DNA of 64,000 nt from Subtercola sp. Z020. GTDB taxonomy: Bacteria > Actinomycetota > Actinomycetes > Actinomycetales > Microbacteriaceae. The stretch lies in contig NZ_PSTT01000070.1 in NCBI RefSeq assembly GCF_002931235.1, positions 1-64,000 of the forward strand, written 5' to 3'. The position numbers and the translations under genes are program-made. Position 1 is the stretch's first letter; the number at the start of each line of letters is the position of its first letter. Below, piece by piece: positions 20,416-28,442 of this stretch. Below the pieces are notes generated by a model. It saw only the letters and a list, made by a program, of their open reading frames with translations, did not search any database and was not told the origin of the DNA.

Positions 20416-20785
20416 GCATGTCGGCTGGGTCAACCGTTCTCACAACGCAATTGAGGATGTGCCGACCGTTGGTACGCCCTGGCACGGCTTTGGCGCCCCG
20501 CTCCGCGGTTACGCCCCGCTGACGGGCTTTCTCCGGAACCGGGACGGGGTGGGGCCGCCGGGGCCACGCGGTGGTGCCGCCCTTGTGGCGCCGGGGCCGC
20601 GCGGTGCCGCCAGGAAGGCGGGGCGGGCGGCGCAGCCGCCACCACCACCACCGCAGGGCGGGCGGCGCAAGCGGCTGGCGCAACCACGCGGGACGCGGCG
20701 GCAATCGCGCGGGACGGGCCGGCGCAACCGCCGCCGGGGCCGGGCGGCGCAGCCGCCGGCGGGGACGCAGCCGCCGACGCGGCGG
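20416..20785. other. GC-rich low-complexity intergenic region
   Basis: This 370-base stretch between the terminator and the ahcY stop shows no believable gene. It is built of GGC/GCC-rich low-complexity sequence with two identical 15-base palindromes, GGCGGCGCAGCCGCC, at 20626-20640 and 20743-20757. Other hairpin-forming GC runs are present, plus a doubled CGCCCCGCT near 20490-20520. Reading frames here give only Pro/Arg/Gly-rich nonsense. The hairpins might terminate ahcY transcription without a T-run. Confidence 0.6.
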
Positions 20786-22282
20786 TCAGTAGCGGTAGTG
20801 GTCGACCTTGTAGGGGCCGGCGACGGGGACGCCGATGTAGGCGGCCTGGGCGGGGGTGAGCTCGGTGAGCTCGACACCGAGGGCGGCGAGGTGCAGGCGG
20901 GCCACTTTCTCGTCGAGGATCTTGGGGAGCACGTAGACGCCGACGGGGTAGTTCTCCGGGCTGCCGTAGAGCTCGATCTGCGCGAGCACCTGGTTCGTGA
21001 AGGAGTTGCTCATCACGAAGCTGGGGTGGCCGGTGGCGTTCCCGAGATTCATCAGGCGACCCTCTGAGAGCACGAGAACCGAGCGGCCGGTGGGGAGGCG
21101 CCACTCGTGCACCTGAGGCTTGATCTCGACCTTCTCGGCACCGGCGACGCGCTCGAGGCCGGCAATGTCGATCTCGTCGTCGAAGTGGCCGACGTTCGAG
21201 ACGATCGCGAGGTGCTTCATTCCGAGGATGTGGTCGACGGTGATGACGTGCTGGTTGCCGGTGGTGGTGACGAAGATGTCGACCTGGTCGAGCACGGATT
21301 CGATGCGGGCGACCTGGAAGCCGTCCATCGCGGCCTGCAGGGCGTTGATGGGGTCGATCTCGCTGACGATCACGCGGGCGCCCTGGCCCTTGAGCGCTTC
21401 TGCCGCACCCTTGCCGACGTCGCCGTAGCCGACGACGAAGACGACCTTGCCGCCGATCAGCACGTCGGTGGCGCGGTTCAGCCCGTCGGGCAGGGAGTGG
21501 CGGATGCCGTACTTGTTGTCGAACTTGCTCTTGGTGACGGAGTCATTGACGTTGATGGCCGGGAAGAGCAGCTGGCCGGCCGCGGCGAGCTCGTAGAGAC
21601 GGTGCACGCCGGTGGTGGTCTCTTCGGAGACCCCGCGGATGTCGGCCGCGATGCGGGTCCAGCGGTCGGAGGAGGCCGCCAGCGAGCGACGCAGCAGGTC
21701 GAGGATGACCGTGTACTCGTACGTGTCGGAGGATGTCGCAGCGGGCACCGCACCGGCGAGCTCGAACTCGCGGCCCTTGTGCACCAGGAGGGTGGCGTCA
21801 CCGCCGTCGTCGAGGATCATGTTCGGGCCGGTGAAGTCCGCGTCGGCCGCTGCAGCCTCGGCGCTCCAGTCGAAGGCCTGCTCCGTGCACCACCAGTACT
21901 CTTCGAGGGTCTCACCCTTCCAGGCGAAGACGGGAACGCCCGCCGGCGCCGACGGCGTGCCCGTGCGGCCGACGACGATGGCTGCCGCCGCTTCATCCTG
22001 CGTCGAGAAGATGTTGCAGCTCACCCAGCGCACCTGAGCGCCGAGGTCGACCAGCGTCTCGATCAGCACAGCGGTCTGCACCGTCATGTGCAGCGAGCCC
22101 ATGATGCGAGCACCCGCGAGCGGCTGCGACTCGGCGAACTCGGCCCGCAGTGCCATCAGCCCGGGCATCTCGTTCTCGGCGAGCCGGATCTGGTGGCGCC
22201 CCGCTTCGGCGAGCGACAGGTCACGCACCTTGAAGGGCAGCGAGGTGGCGGTCGGGGCGGCAACGGGGGGTGCAGAAGTCAT
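20786..22282 (-). CDS. ahcY: Adenosylhomocysteinase (S-adenosyl-L-homocysteine hydrolase)
   Basis: A 498-residue cytosolic enzyme that reversibly splits S-adenosylhomocysteine into adenosine and homocysteine, which keeps methyltransferases active. The NAD-binding loop is [20 protein letters not shown], and substrate-site segments such as [19 protein letters not shown] and [18 protein letters not shown] are intact. The C-terminus KVDHYRY carries the family's conserved Lys and Tyr that reach the neighbouring subunit. ATG 22282 lies six bases after GATAAT; GGAGG overlaps the same gap. DUF3499 ends 52 bases upstream on the same strand. Confidence 0.97.
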   Translation of the reverse strand: MTSAPPVAAPTATSLPFKVRDLSLAEAGRHQIRLAENEMPGLMALRAEFAESQPLAGARIMGSLHMTVQTAVLIETLVDLGAQVRWVSCNIFSTQDEAAAAIVVGRTGTPSAPAGVPVFAWKGETLEEYWWCTEQAFDWSAEAAAADADFTGPNMILDDGGDATLLVHKGREFELAGAVPAATSSDTYEYTVILDLLRRSLAASSDRWTRIAADIRGVSEETTTGVHRLYELAAAGQLLFPAINVNDSVTKSKFDNKYGIRHSLPDGLNRATDVLIGGKVVFVVGYGDVGKGAAEALKGQGARVIVSEIDPINALQAAMDGFQVARIESVLDQVDIFVTTTGNQHVITVDHILGMKHLAIVSNVGHFDDEIDIAGLERVAGAEKVEIKPQVHEWRLPTGRSVLVLSEGRLMNLGNATGHPSFVMSNSFTNQVLAQIELYGSPENYPVGVYVLPKILDEKVARLHLAALGVELTELTPAQAAYIGVPVAGPYKVDHYRY

Positions 22283-22288
22283 GCCTCC

Positions 22289-22294
22289 ATTATC
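22289..22294 (-). promoter_or_regulatory. Candidate -10 box of ahcY
   Basis: GATAAT on the minus strand lies six bases before the ahcY ATG. The intervening bases GGAGGC also look like a Shine-Dalgarno sequence, so leaderless transcription is less certain here. Confidence 0.4.
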
Positions 22295-22334
22295 GCCCCT
22301 GCCGGTGCGCGCGCCGGGAGGAGAGGAGGAAGTC

Positions 22335-22544
22335 TCAGCCGTTGCCCACGGAGACGTACCGCACGACCTGCCAGCCCCGCGGGGCCGACATCGACTGGGT
22401 GTGGCGGGCGCAGAGGTCGTAGCTGCCCGGCTCGTGCTCCATGCTGAGGGGTCCGAGCACGGCCATCGAGTCGGCGTAGACGTACGTGAGGGTCGAGACG
22501 GGCTCGCTCTCGCACGCCACCCGCGAGCAGGTTCTGATGTTCAT
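22335..22544 (-). CDS. DUF3499 family small zinc-ribbon-like protein
   Basis: A 69-residue protein starting [11 protein letters not shown], with cysteines spaced as in a small zinc-binding fold (CSRVAC, then DLCARH). DUF3499 is a conserved actinobacterial family of unknown function that sits beside a zincin-like gene, as here. The longer open frame upstream would overlap the divergent gene and is rejected. ATG 22544 lies seven bases after TACCCT, with AAAGGG immediately before the start. Confidence 0.88.
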   Translation of the reverse strand: MNIRTCSRVACESEPVSTLTYVYADSMAVLGPLSMEHEPGSYDLCARHTQSMSAPRGWQVVRYVSVGNG

Positions 22545-22551
22545 CCCTTTC

Positions 22552-22557
22552 AGGGTA
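22552..22557 (-). promoter_or_regulatory. Candidate leaderless -10 box of DUF3499
   Basis: TACCCT on the minus strand ends seven bases before ATG 22544. Confidence 0.45.
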
Positions 22558-22591
22558 AGCCGGATCGGGCCGCGCCCCCGGTGCCGCGCCG

Positions 22592-22597
22592 TAAGCT
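22592..22597 (+). promoter_or_regulatory. Candidate leaderless -10 box of the zincin-like gene
   Basis: TAAGCT ends six bases before ATG 22604, and no ribosome-binding site is visible. Confidence 0.5.
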
Positions 22598-22603
22598 TGA
22601 CCC

Positions 22604-23044
22604 ATGCCACGTTCACGGCGCTCCGGTTCAGCGAAGACCTCCTCGACACGGTTCCGCAATCGTCACGGTCGAAGCCTGCGATCGTCTGTCACCGGCCCGC
22701 ACCTTCCGCCGCTCCGCACCCGCATCGACCTGTTCGAGATGACGGTGGCGTCGACCGCCGACTATCTGAAGGGCGTCTGGCCCGAGGAGCTGGCAGATGT
22801 GCGGTTCGAGATCGGCGCGATTCCGCTCGGGATGCCCGCAGAGGGTGCTCCCGTCGCCCGCTGGAGCGTGATCGGGCGGCGCATCATCCTGTTCCGGCTG
22901 CCGATCCAGCGCATGACGAAGCTGCACATGGACGACGAGCTGCACAAGCGCATGGCGATCGAGAGCTGCGTCTTCCGCGCGGTCGCCGAACTGCTCGGCA
23001 AAGACCCGTGGGACCTGGCGCCCGACCGGTTCCGCCACTTCTGA
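22604..23044 (+). CDS. Metallopeptidase (zincin-like) family protein with degenerate active site
   Basis: A 146-residue member of the small actinobacterial zincin-like family found next to DUF3499. The family core is recognisable: PEELADVRFEIGAIP, then IILFRLPIQRM, and the helix MAIESCVFRAVAELLGKDP. The usual HExxH zinc motif is not present; the equivalent helix has IESCV, so catalysis is doubtful. The N-terminus is a basic Arg/Ser-rich tail. It is divergent from DUF3499 (start codons 60 bases apart) and convergent with the DUF5719 gene. Confidence 0.8.
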   Translation: MPRSRRSGSAKTSSTRFRNRHGRSLRSSVTGPHLPPLRTRIDLFEMTVASTADYLKGVWPEELADVRFEIGAIPLGMPAEGAPVARWSVIGRRIILFRLPIQRMTKLHMDDELHKRMAIESCVFRAVAELLGKDPWDLAPDRFRHF

Positions 23045-23131
23045 CCCGGCCGCAGGGCCCCCGGCCGCCAGACACCCGGCCACCAGCCACCCGGCCGCTA
23101 GGCACCGCCCCCGAGGCACCCGGTCGCGCGG
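23045..23131. repeat. 15-bp tandem repeat between convergent genes
   Basis: CCCGGCC recurs at 23045, 23060, 23075 and 23090 with an exact 15-base period (units such as CCCGGCCGCCAGACA), and degenerate copies continue to about 23130. The array starts at the first base after the TGA of the zincin-like gene and ends at the DUF5719 stop. Confidence 0.7.
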
Positions 23132-24559
23132 CTACCCGCCCGGGTACACCGTGACCGGCGACGCCAGCGGGCTCGGCGGACTGATGCTGAACGCCGACAC
23201 CAGGCCGTCGCCGAGGTAGCCGACCCCCGCCATGACCGGCGCGCTGGTCGTGACCGTGTAGACGGTCGCCGCCGCGAGCGGGATGCCGGTGGCCGAGTTG
23301 CCCGCGACGGTCGCCGTCACCGGCTGGCCGCTGCCCGAAGTGAGCGTGATCGCCGCGTCTGCCGACTGCGAGTTGGCGAGCATGAGTTTCGGATTGGGGC
23401 CCACGGCCGTAGCGAACAGGAACGTTCCGCTGATGGCCGGGCTGGCCGACGACCACGCGAAGTCGGTGCCGCCGCTCACCACCGCTGTGCGCGCACCCAC
23501 GACCACGGGCTGATCGCTGGTCACGGTGACGCTGTAGGTGTCGTCGGGCAGGGAGGGGAACGGAAAGTCTGTGACGACTCCGCCGACGGCGCTGTAGCTG
23601 GCGGTGACGTCGGGCACACCGAGCGTCTCGCTCTTCAGCGTCACCGAGACGGCGGCCCCGGCGGTTCCGGGCACGTACACGCGGAGGGCGGCGGGCAGGT
23701 CACTCGACGCGGCATCGACGGCGCGCTCGGCGATCGCGCTGGTGCTGACGATCTGCACGCCGGCGATCGTGTGGGTCGTCGCCGGGGCATCCGTGGGGCC
23801 GGCGATGTCGGCGCCTCCCGGGTCGAGGCTCCGCACGACGCTCTGTTCGAGGCTCGCGAGCACCTGGCCGCCGGTGGCGGTCACGTGGATGACCGGCGAG
23901 ACCGCATCGGGCGCCAGGCCGGCGAGCGTGAGCGACTTCTGCGAGTTGGCGGGAACGATGATGCCCGAGGCGCCCGGCGCGGTCACCGGGCCGGCTTCGC
24001 TGAAGATGGCCAGGGTGACGCTCGCCGAGACCTCGGTCGGATTGCTCAGCACGATGGTGCTAGTGCGCCCCGTGGTGGTGGAACCGGCGGCGATCCAACT
24101 CTCGGCGGTCGGCTCCGCGCAGGCCGCCGAGGCGAGGCCGACGAGGTCGGAGCCCGCGAACTGCTGGGTCTGGCTACCCGCGATGAGCACGCCGTTCGCA
24201 CCGGTCGCGGTCAGCGTGGTGGGCTTCTCGTCGGCGCCTGTTGCGTCGGGGGTGGCGAGTTCGCCGACACGCACGTCGGTTCCGTCGGGCGAAGCGCCGG
24301 TCACGACGGCGAAGCTGCCACCGATCGAGGTGAGCTTCGACGAGGAGGAGGCGTCGCTCGGCACCGTCACGAAGGTTCCGGGGCAGACCCGGGTCTGGTC
24401 GCTGGCGTCGGGAGTCACGGTGACGGTGGGAACCCCGGTACTCAGCGAGGGCCACGGAACGCTGGCGGCGGCTGTGACGGCGGCCACTCCGGCAGCGAGC
24501 ACGACGACGCTCGTCGCGATGCGGAGCCCGGTGCGGGCGATCGACGACTTACTCGCCAC
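23132..24559 (-). CDS. DUF5719 family secreted/membrane-anchored protein
   Basis: A 475-residue protein with an N-terminal membrane anchor or signal (TGLRIATSVVVLAAGVAAVTA) and a long extracytoplasmic beta-rich region containing repeated NPT.V.A.VTL-type segments (IVLSNPTEVSASVTLAIFS; KLMLANSQSADAAITL). It matches the DUF5719 family that accompanies large GT2/membrane proteins in Actinobacteria. The function is unknown. Its start overlaps the end of the upstream glycosyltransferase gene by 11 bases, which supports co-translation and a joint role at the cell surface. Confidence 0.85.
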   Translation of the reverse strand: MASKSSIARTGLRIATSVVVLAAGVAAVTAAASVPWPSLSTGVPTVTVTPDASDQTRVCPGTFVTVPSDASSSSKLTSIGGSFAVVTGASPDGTDVRVGELATPDATGADEKPTTLTATGANGVLIAGSQTQQFAGSDLVGLASAACAEPTAESWIAAGSTTTGRTSTIVLSNPTEVSASVTLAIFSEAGPVTAPGASGIIVPANSQKSLTLAGLAPDAVSPVIHVTATGGQVLASLEQSVVRSLDPGGADIAGPTDAPATTHTIAGVQIVSTSAIAERAVDAASSDLPAALRVYVPGTAGAAVSVTLKSETLGVPDVTASYSAVGGVVTDFPFPSLPDDTYSVTVTSDQPVVVGARTAVVSGGTDFAWSSASPAISGTFLFATAVGPNPKLMLANSQSADAAITLTSGSGQPVTATVAGNSATGIPLAAATVYTVTTSAPVMAGVGYLGDGLVSAFSISPPSPLASPVTVYPGG

Positions 24560-27500
24560 GGTTCACCTCCGGGTCGGTGCGGGGGGTGGATGCGGCGGGG
24601 GCCGGGGCACCGACGTTCTGCCCGGCCGACGCTGTCACGAGTTCGTCGGCGCGGTCGCGCTGCCCGGCATCGGGCTCGGCCGAACCGAGAGCCTCGGCCT
24701 CGGGAGCGTCGGCACCGTCGCGCTCGTCTGCACCGTCGCGCTGCTCGCGCTCCTCGCGCGCTTCGCGCTCTTGGCGTTCGCGCAGTCGCTCGAGCTCCTC
24801 CTCGTCGACGAAGACCGGCTCGGGCACCTCGTCCACCGCCGTCGCGGCCCGCGGCCCGTGGGCCTCGAGACGACCGGCGGGCAGGGCGAGCAGCAGCACG
24901 AGCCCGAACACGATGGCCTGCACGATCAGGATGAGCAGGCCGAGTGACGTGCCGGTGTTGGTGGGGCTGGGTTCGGGGAGCGCCGAGAAGCCTTCGGAGC
25001 CCGTGATCTGCCACAGTTCCCCGGCGAAGGTCTGGCCGATGGGAGTCAGGGAGGCGTTGGCGTCGAACGAGCTCGCGGCGCGGGCGACGACGGCCGCGGC
25101 ATCCGGAGTCGACGCCTGAGTAGCCGGCGGGGCCAGCACGATGAACTCGACACCGAGCTGGGCGAGGTCGACGCTGGCGTCGATGCCACTGCGTGAGGCG
25201 AGGTTGCCGACCAGGCCGGCGAGCTCGGTCTCTGAGGCACTCGCGCCCGAGGTCGTCGCGTCGAGCGTCGACTGCTGGTCGAGCGTGCTGCCCGTGCCGT
25301 GCACGACGGAGGCGGCGAGAGACCCGTTGGAGAGAGGGGTGATCACGAGCGTTCCGACGCGCGGATTTCCGGCGGCCTCTGCCGCGACGAAGGCGGGGAG
25401 CACATCGCCCGACGAGGAGCGCACGTCACTCGTTCCGAAGAGGGTCGACGTGGCGACCGGTACGGCCAGCACAGCGATCGCCAGGGTGGCGACGAGGGCC
25501 GGGATGCTGGCCAGCCGCGTGAAGGTCGACAGCCCGACGGTCGCGGCGCCCACGATGCCGAGCCAGTAGAGGCTCTGGCCGGAGGCGGGCCAGATCGAGA
25601 CGGCGGCCGACCCGGCTGACGAGACCGTGATCAACGTCGACGCGAAGGCGGTGGCGAAGCCGAGAACGGCGATCAGGGCGGCGACAGCGGCGCGACCCGA
25701 ACGCGGCAGGAACAGCGCGACCAGGGCGATGAGACCGAGCGGAACCAGCAGCAGGCCGGCGATCAGCTCGACACTCGACGCGTCGATGCCGACCGTCTGG
25801 CCGATGCGCGACCAGCCGCCGATGCCCGATTCGGGGAGTCCGAGCAGCAGGTCGACGAGGCTGACCGGCCCGTGGGCGTTCGGGAGCCCCGGGTCGGCGA
25901 AGAACGCGAGCGGGGTGCCACGCACGAACTGGGCGTACGCCAGCGGTGCGGCGAGCACGACGGCCGGGATCGGGATGCCGATGTACCGGGCCAGCGCGCG
26001 ACGGGAGAAGACGACCGCTCCGAGCCAGAGCACGAGAAGCGCGGGCCAGAGCGAGGGAGCCGCGGCGGTGAGCGCAGCGAAGACGAGGGAGGCGATGGCC
26101 GAGGCCGACCACGAGCGCGCAGCGGAGAGGGCGGCGAGGAGCAGCCACGGCAGCAGCAGGTGGGCGATGATGGCACCGAGCTGCCCGGCATCCATCGACG
26201 ACAGGAACGGCGGCGCGATCGTCCAGAGGATCGCGGCGAACACCCGGAGGCCGGCACGCGTCGTGAGCTTTGCCGCGCAGAGCCAGGCGGCGAGGGCGGC
26301 CAGGGGCAGCGCGATCAGGTAGAGCACGACGATCGCGATCGACGGCGACCAGAACGTGATCGACCCGAAGAGGGCGAGCAGGTAGGCGAAGGGGTCGGAT
26401 GCCCCGACGAAGCCGAGCCCGAGATCACGCCAGCCGTAGCCGACGTTCGCCCAGAGACCGCCGGGCGTGCCCGAGAGCGGGAGCAGGGAACCACCGAGCA
26501 GGGCCTGCGAGCGCACCAGCGGGAAGAACAGCACCGCACTGACGACGGCAGCGGCCACCACGATCGCGGCGCCGCCGCCGGAGAAGAAGTTGAGCTCCTC
26601 ACGAACGCCGCGCGCTCCGCGGGCTCGCGAGAGGGCGAGCTCCCGCACGAGCGCGTTCCGCCGGCGAACTTCGGCGCCCGGAACGCGGAGCGGTGCGATG
26701 GCGCCCCAGCCGACCTTCCGGGTGGTTCGGATGCGCCGCCGGGCCTCGCCGACCCGCCCGCTGAAGGCGGTGCGGAACGCCGCGCCGTACTCCCCCGCCA
26801 CAGCGCCCGGCTGTTTGCGGAGCACCTGGAAGAACGTGCGGAGCACCGCCAGCGGAACGAGGCTCAGCCAGTGGAAGACGACAGCGAATGCGGGTGCATA
26901 GACGAGCCGGCGGTGCAGCTGGGCCGCCCGGCGCGTCGATTGGCGCCGTCGCCGTTCCCCGCCCTTCACCGAGGTGCCGGGGCCGGTGTACCCGTCGCCG
27001 CTGGTGGCGACGCGGGCGGCGGGCACCGCGATGACACGGTGACCGGCCAGGCGCACGCGGATCGAGAAGTCGAGCGCGTTGTCGGCGGTGGGGAGGCCCG
27101 GATCGAACCCGCCGAGCTCGTTCCAGACCGTGTGGCGCACCAGAAGGCCGGCCGCTCCGACGCCGAGCACGTCGCTCATGCGGTCGTGCTGGGCCTGGTC
27201 GAGTTCTCGCTCCACGAGTTGCACGCTCGCGCCGAAGCGGGTGACGGACTCGCCGAAACCGGCGATGAACGACGGGGTCTCCCACTCCATCTGCTTCGGC
27301 CCCGCAGCGGCCACGGACGGGTTGACCTCGACCGCGGCCAGGAGGGCGGCCAGGGCATCCGGCTCGGGGGCACTGTCGTGGGCCAGCAGCCAGAGCCATT
27401 CGTCTTCGGACTGGGGCGGGCTGACCACGCCGAGGGCGTGCGAGACGGCGGAGCCGAAGGAGAGGCGGGTCGACGACGAGAGAAAACCGTTCGGCTGCAT

Positions 27501-27656
27501 CTCGGTGAGCCGGGCAGCCGAGTCGTCGGTCGAAGCGACGTCGACCACCACGAGCGAATCGGGCTGGCGCGTCTGGGCTTTCAGCGCTTCGAGGGTGCGC
27601 GGAAGCCTGTCGCCTCCGTTGTGGGCGACCAGAATGGCTGTGACTCGGGCTTGCAT
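24549..27656 (-). CDS. Large glycosyltransferase family 2 protein fused to polytopic membrane domain
   Basis: This is a 1035-residue protein. Residues 1 to about 235 are a GT2 (GT-A) domain (VTAILVAHNGGDRLPRTLEAL; VVDVASTDDSA; LLAHDSAPEPDAL; GAAGLLVRHTVWNELGGFD). After a basic linker with one or two TM helices (about 265-290), residues 365-745 hold roughly a dozen TM helices. An extracytoplasmic region and a last TM near 905-925 follow. The tail is a charged heptad-like stretch (EEELERLRERQEREAREER). Family members act at the membrane on lipid-linked sugars for wall glycans; the acceptor is unknown. ATG 27656 follows TACTGT by seven bases. DUF5719 is translationally coupled downstream. Confidence 0.88.
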   Translation of the reverse strand: MQARVTAILVAHNGGDRLPRTLEALKAQTRQPDSLVVVDVASTDDSAARLTEMQPNGFLSSSTRLSFGSAVSHALGVVSPPQSEDEWLWLLAHDSAPEPDALAALLAAVEVNPSVAAAGPKQMEWETPSFIAGFGESVTRFGASVQLVERELDQAQHDRMSDVLGVGAAGLLVRHTVWNELGGFDPGLPTADNALDFSIRVRLAGHRVIAVPAARVATSGDGYTGPGTSVKGGERRRRQSTRRAAQLHRRLVYAPAFAVVFHWLSLVPLAVLRTFFQVLRKQPGAVAGEYGAAFRTAFSGRVGEARRRIRTTRKVGWGAIAPLRVPGAEVRRRNALVRELALSRARGARGVREELNFFSGGGAAIVVAAAVVSAVLFFPLVRSQALLGGSLLPLSGTPGGLWANVGYGWRDLGLGFVGASDPFAYLLALFGSITFWSPSIAIVVLYLIALPLAALAAWLCAAKLTTRAGLRVFAAILWTIAPPFLSSMDAGQLGAIIAHLLLPWLLLAALSAARSWSASAIASLVFAALTAAAPSLWPALLVLWLGAVVFSRRALARYIGIPIPAVVLAAPLAYAQFVRGTPLAFFADPGLPNAHGPVSLVDLLLGLPESGIGGWSRIGQTVGIDASSVELIAGLLLVPLGLIALVALFLPRSGRAAVAALIAVLGFATAFASTLITVSSAGSAAVSIWPASGQSLYWLGIVGAATVGLSTFTRLASIPALVATLAIAVLAVPVATSTLFGTSDVRSSSGDVLPAFVAAEAAGNPRVGTLVITPLSNGSLAASVVHGTGSTLDQQSTLDATTSGASASETELAGLVGNLASRSGIDASVDLAQLGVEFIVLAPPATQASTPDAAAVVARAASSFDANASLTPIGQTFAGELWQITGSEGFSALPEPSPTNTGTSLGLLILIVQAIVFGLVLLLALPAGRLEAHGPRAATAVDEVPEPVFVDEEELERLRERQEREAREEREQRDGADERDGADAPEAEALGSAEPDAGQRDRADELVTASAGQNVGAPAPAASTPRTDPEVNRGE

Positions 27657-27663
27657 CCCTAGA

Positions 27664-27669
27664 ACAGTA
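27664..27669 (-). promoter_or_regulatory. Candidate leaderless -10 box of the GT2/membrane gene
   Basis: TACTGT on the minus strand ends seven bases before ATG 27656; no Shine-Dalgarno sequence is clear. Confidence 0.45.
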
Positions 27670-27785
27670 AGGATGGATGGCCGTCAGAGCCGAGACCGCC
27701 CCGGCGCGCCTCGAAAAACGCGCCCGAGCCTGTACGGGTTCTGCTCATTGGCTGTGAGCCCACGAGGGAACGATCAGCCCGCGGG

Positions 27786-27824
27786 CCGACCGAGCGGGCA
27801 GACCGACCGAGCGGGCAGACCGAC
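27786..27824. repeat. 17-bp tandem repeat at the whiB stop codon
   Basis: CCGACCGAGCGGGCAGA occurs at 27786-27802 and again at 27803-27819, followed by a partial third copy CCGAC. The array abuts the whiB stop codon (27824-27826). Confidence 0.75.
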
Positions 27825-28207
27825 TAGCCGGCCTGCTTGCGGAGCTTGCGGCGCTCGCGCTCGGAGAGCCCACCCCAGATACCGAAACGCTCGTCGTTCT
27901 GCAGCGCGTAGTCGAGGCACTGGGCCTTGACCTCGCAGGTCTGGCAGATGCGCTTCGCATCGCGGGTCGACCCGCCCTTCTCAGGGAAGAACGCCTCGGG
28001 GTCGGTCTGCGCGCACAGCGAGTCGGACTGCCAGGCGAGCGGATTGTCGTCGGCATCGACCGGGCGCACCCCGGGCACACCGAGCGAGACGGGGTCGACG
28101 AACCAGTCGTCGGGCACGCCACTCGGGCGCCTCAGAGACGCGAACTGCGCAGCACCCGATACCCCCACGGAACCGGTGCGTTCTGAGCGGAACTCTGCTT
28201 GCGACAT
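27824..28207 (-). CDS. whiB: WhiB-family iron-sulfur transcriptional regulator
   Basis: A 127-residue WhiB-like protein. Such proteins bind a [4Fe-4S] cluster and partner with the primary sigma factor to control division and development in Actinobacteria. The four cluster cysteines are 65, 88, 91 and 97 (C-x22-C-x2-C-x5-C). The turn motif GIWGG is at 109-113, followed by a basic tail (ERERRKLRKQAG). Neighbourhood (manA, DUF3499, zincin-like gene) points to the WhiB2/WhmD orthologue group, which I infer from synteny. The start ATG has a strong AAAGGAGAG site. A 12-bp palindrome lies about 65 bases upstream. Confidence 0.93.
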   Translation of the reverse strand: MSQAEFRSERTGSVGVSGAAQFASLRRPSGVPDDWFVDPVSLGVPGVRPVDADDNPLAWQSDSLCAQTDPEAFFPEKGGSTRDAKRICQTCEVKAQCLDYALQNDERFGIWGGLSERERRKLRKQAG

Positions 28208-28271
28208 ATCACGCTCTCCTTTCTGACAGACTCCGACCTGCCGAGCCTTGCCGAAAACCCCTAGCCATAAT

Positions 28272-28283
28272 TACACCGGTGTA
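28272..28283. promoter_or_regulatory. Perfect 12-bp palindrome in the whiB/glxA intergenic region
   Basis: TACACCGGTGTA is a perfect palindrome, 65 bases upstream of the whiB ATG in a locally AT-rich stretch (CATAATTACACC). It is a likely operator or promoter element. The regulator is unknown. Confidence 0.5.
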
Positions 28284-28430
28284 GTTCCTCCACGTCAAGT
28301 CGCGGATGGTAAACCCTCAACTGGGCATTAAAGGTTCGACGCGCCCAGCGTGTTCTCCCCCACTTCGGGCGACGGCGAGACGACCCCTGCGGCGAGAGGA
28401 TCCTCGCGGCGCAATGTGCCCGGCTGTCGA

Positions 28431-28436
28431 TAAACT
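28431..28436 (+). promoter_or_regulatory. Candidate leaderless -10 box of the GlxA-type regulator
   Basis: TAAACT ends six bases before ATG 28443. No ribosome-binding site is present. Confidence 0.5.
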
Positions 28437-28442
28437 GCCACC

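Noticed and set aside
20414-20785. Plus-strand open frame running out of the terminator into the ahcY shadow
   Set aside because: The translation is Pro/Arg/Gly low complexity without a ribosome-binding site, and the frame survives only because the sequence is GC-rich.
22283-22334. Possible SAH riboswitch before ahcY
   Set aside because: Only 52 bases separate the two genes and a -10-like box sits six bases from the start codon, so there is no leader to hold a riboswitch.
25872-27662. Plus-strand open frame of 596 codons opposite the GT2/membrane gene
   Set aside because: The opposite strand has an unmistakable GT2 domain and TM helices; this frame gives only Arg/Gly/Glu-rich sequence.
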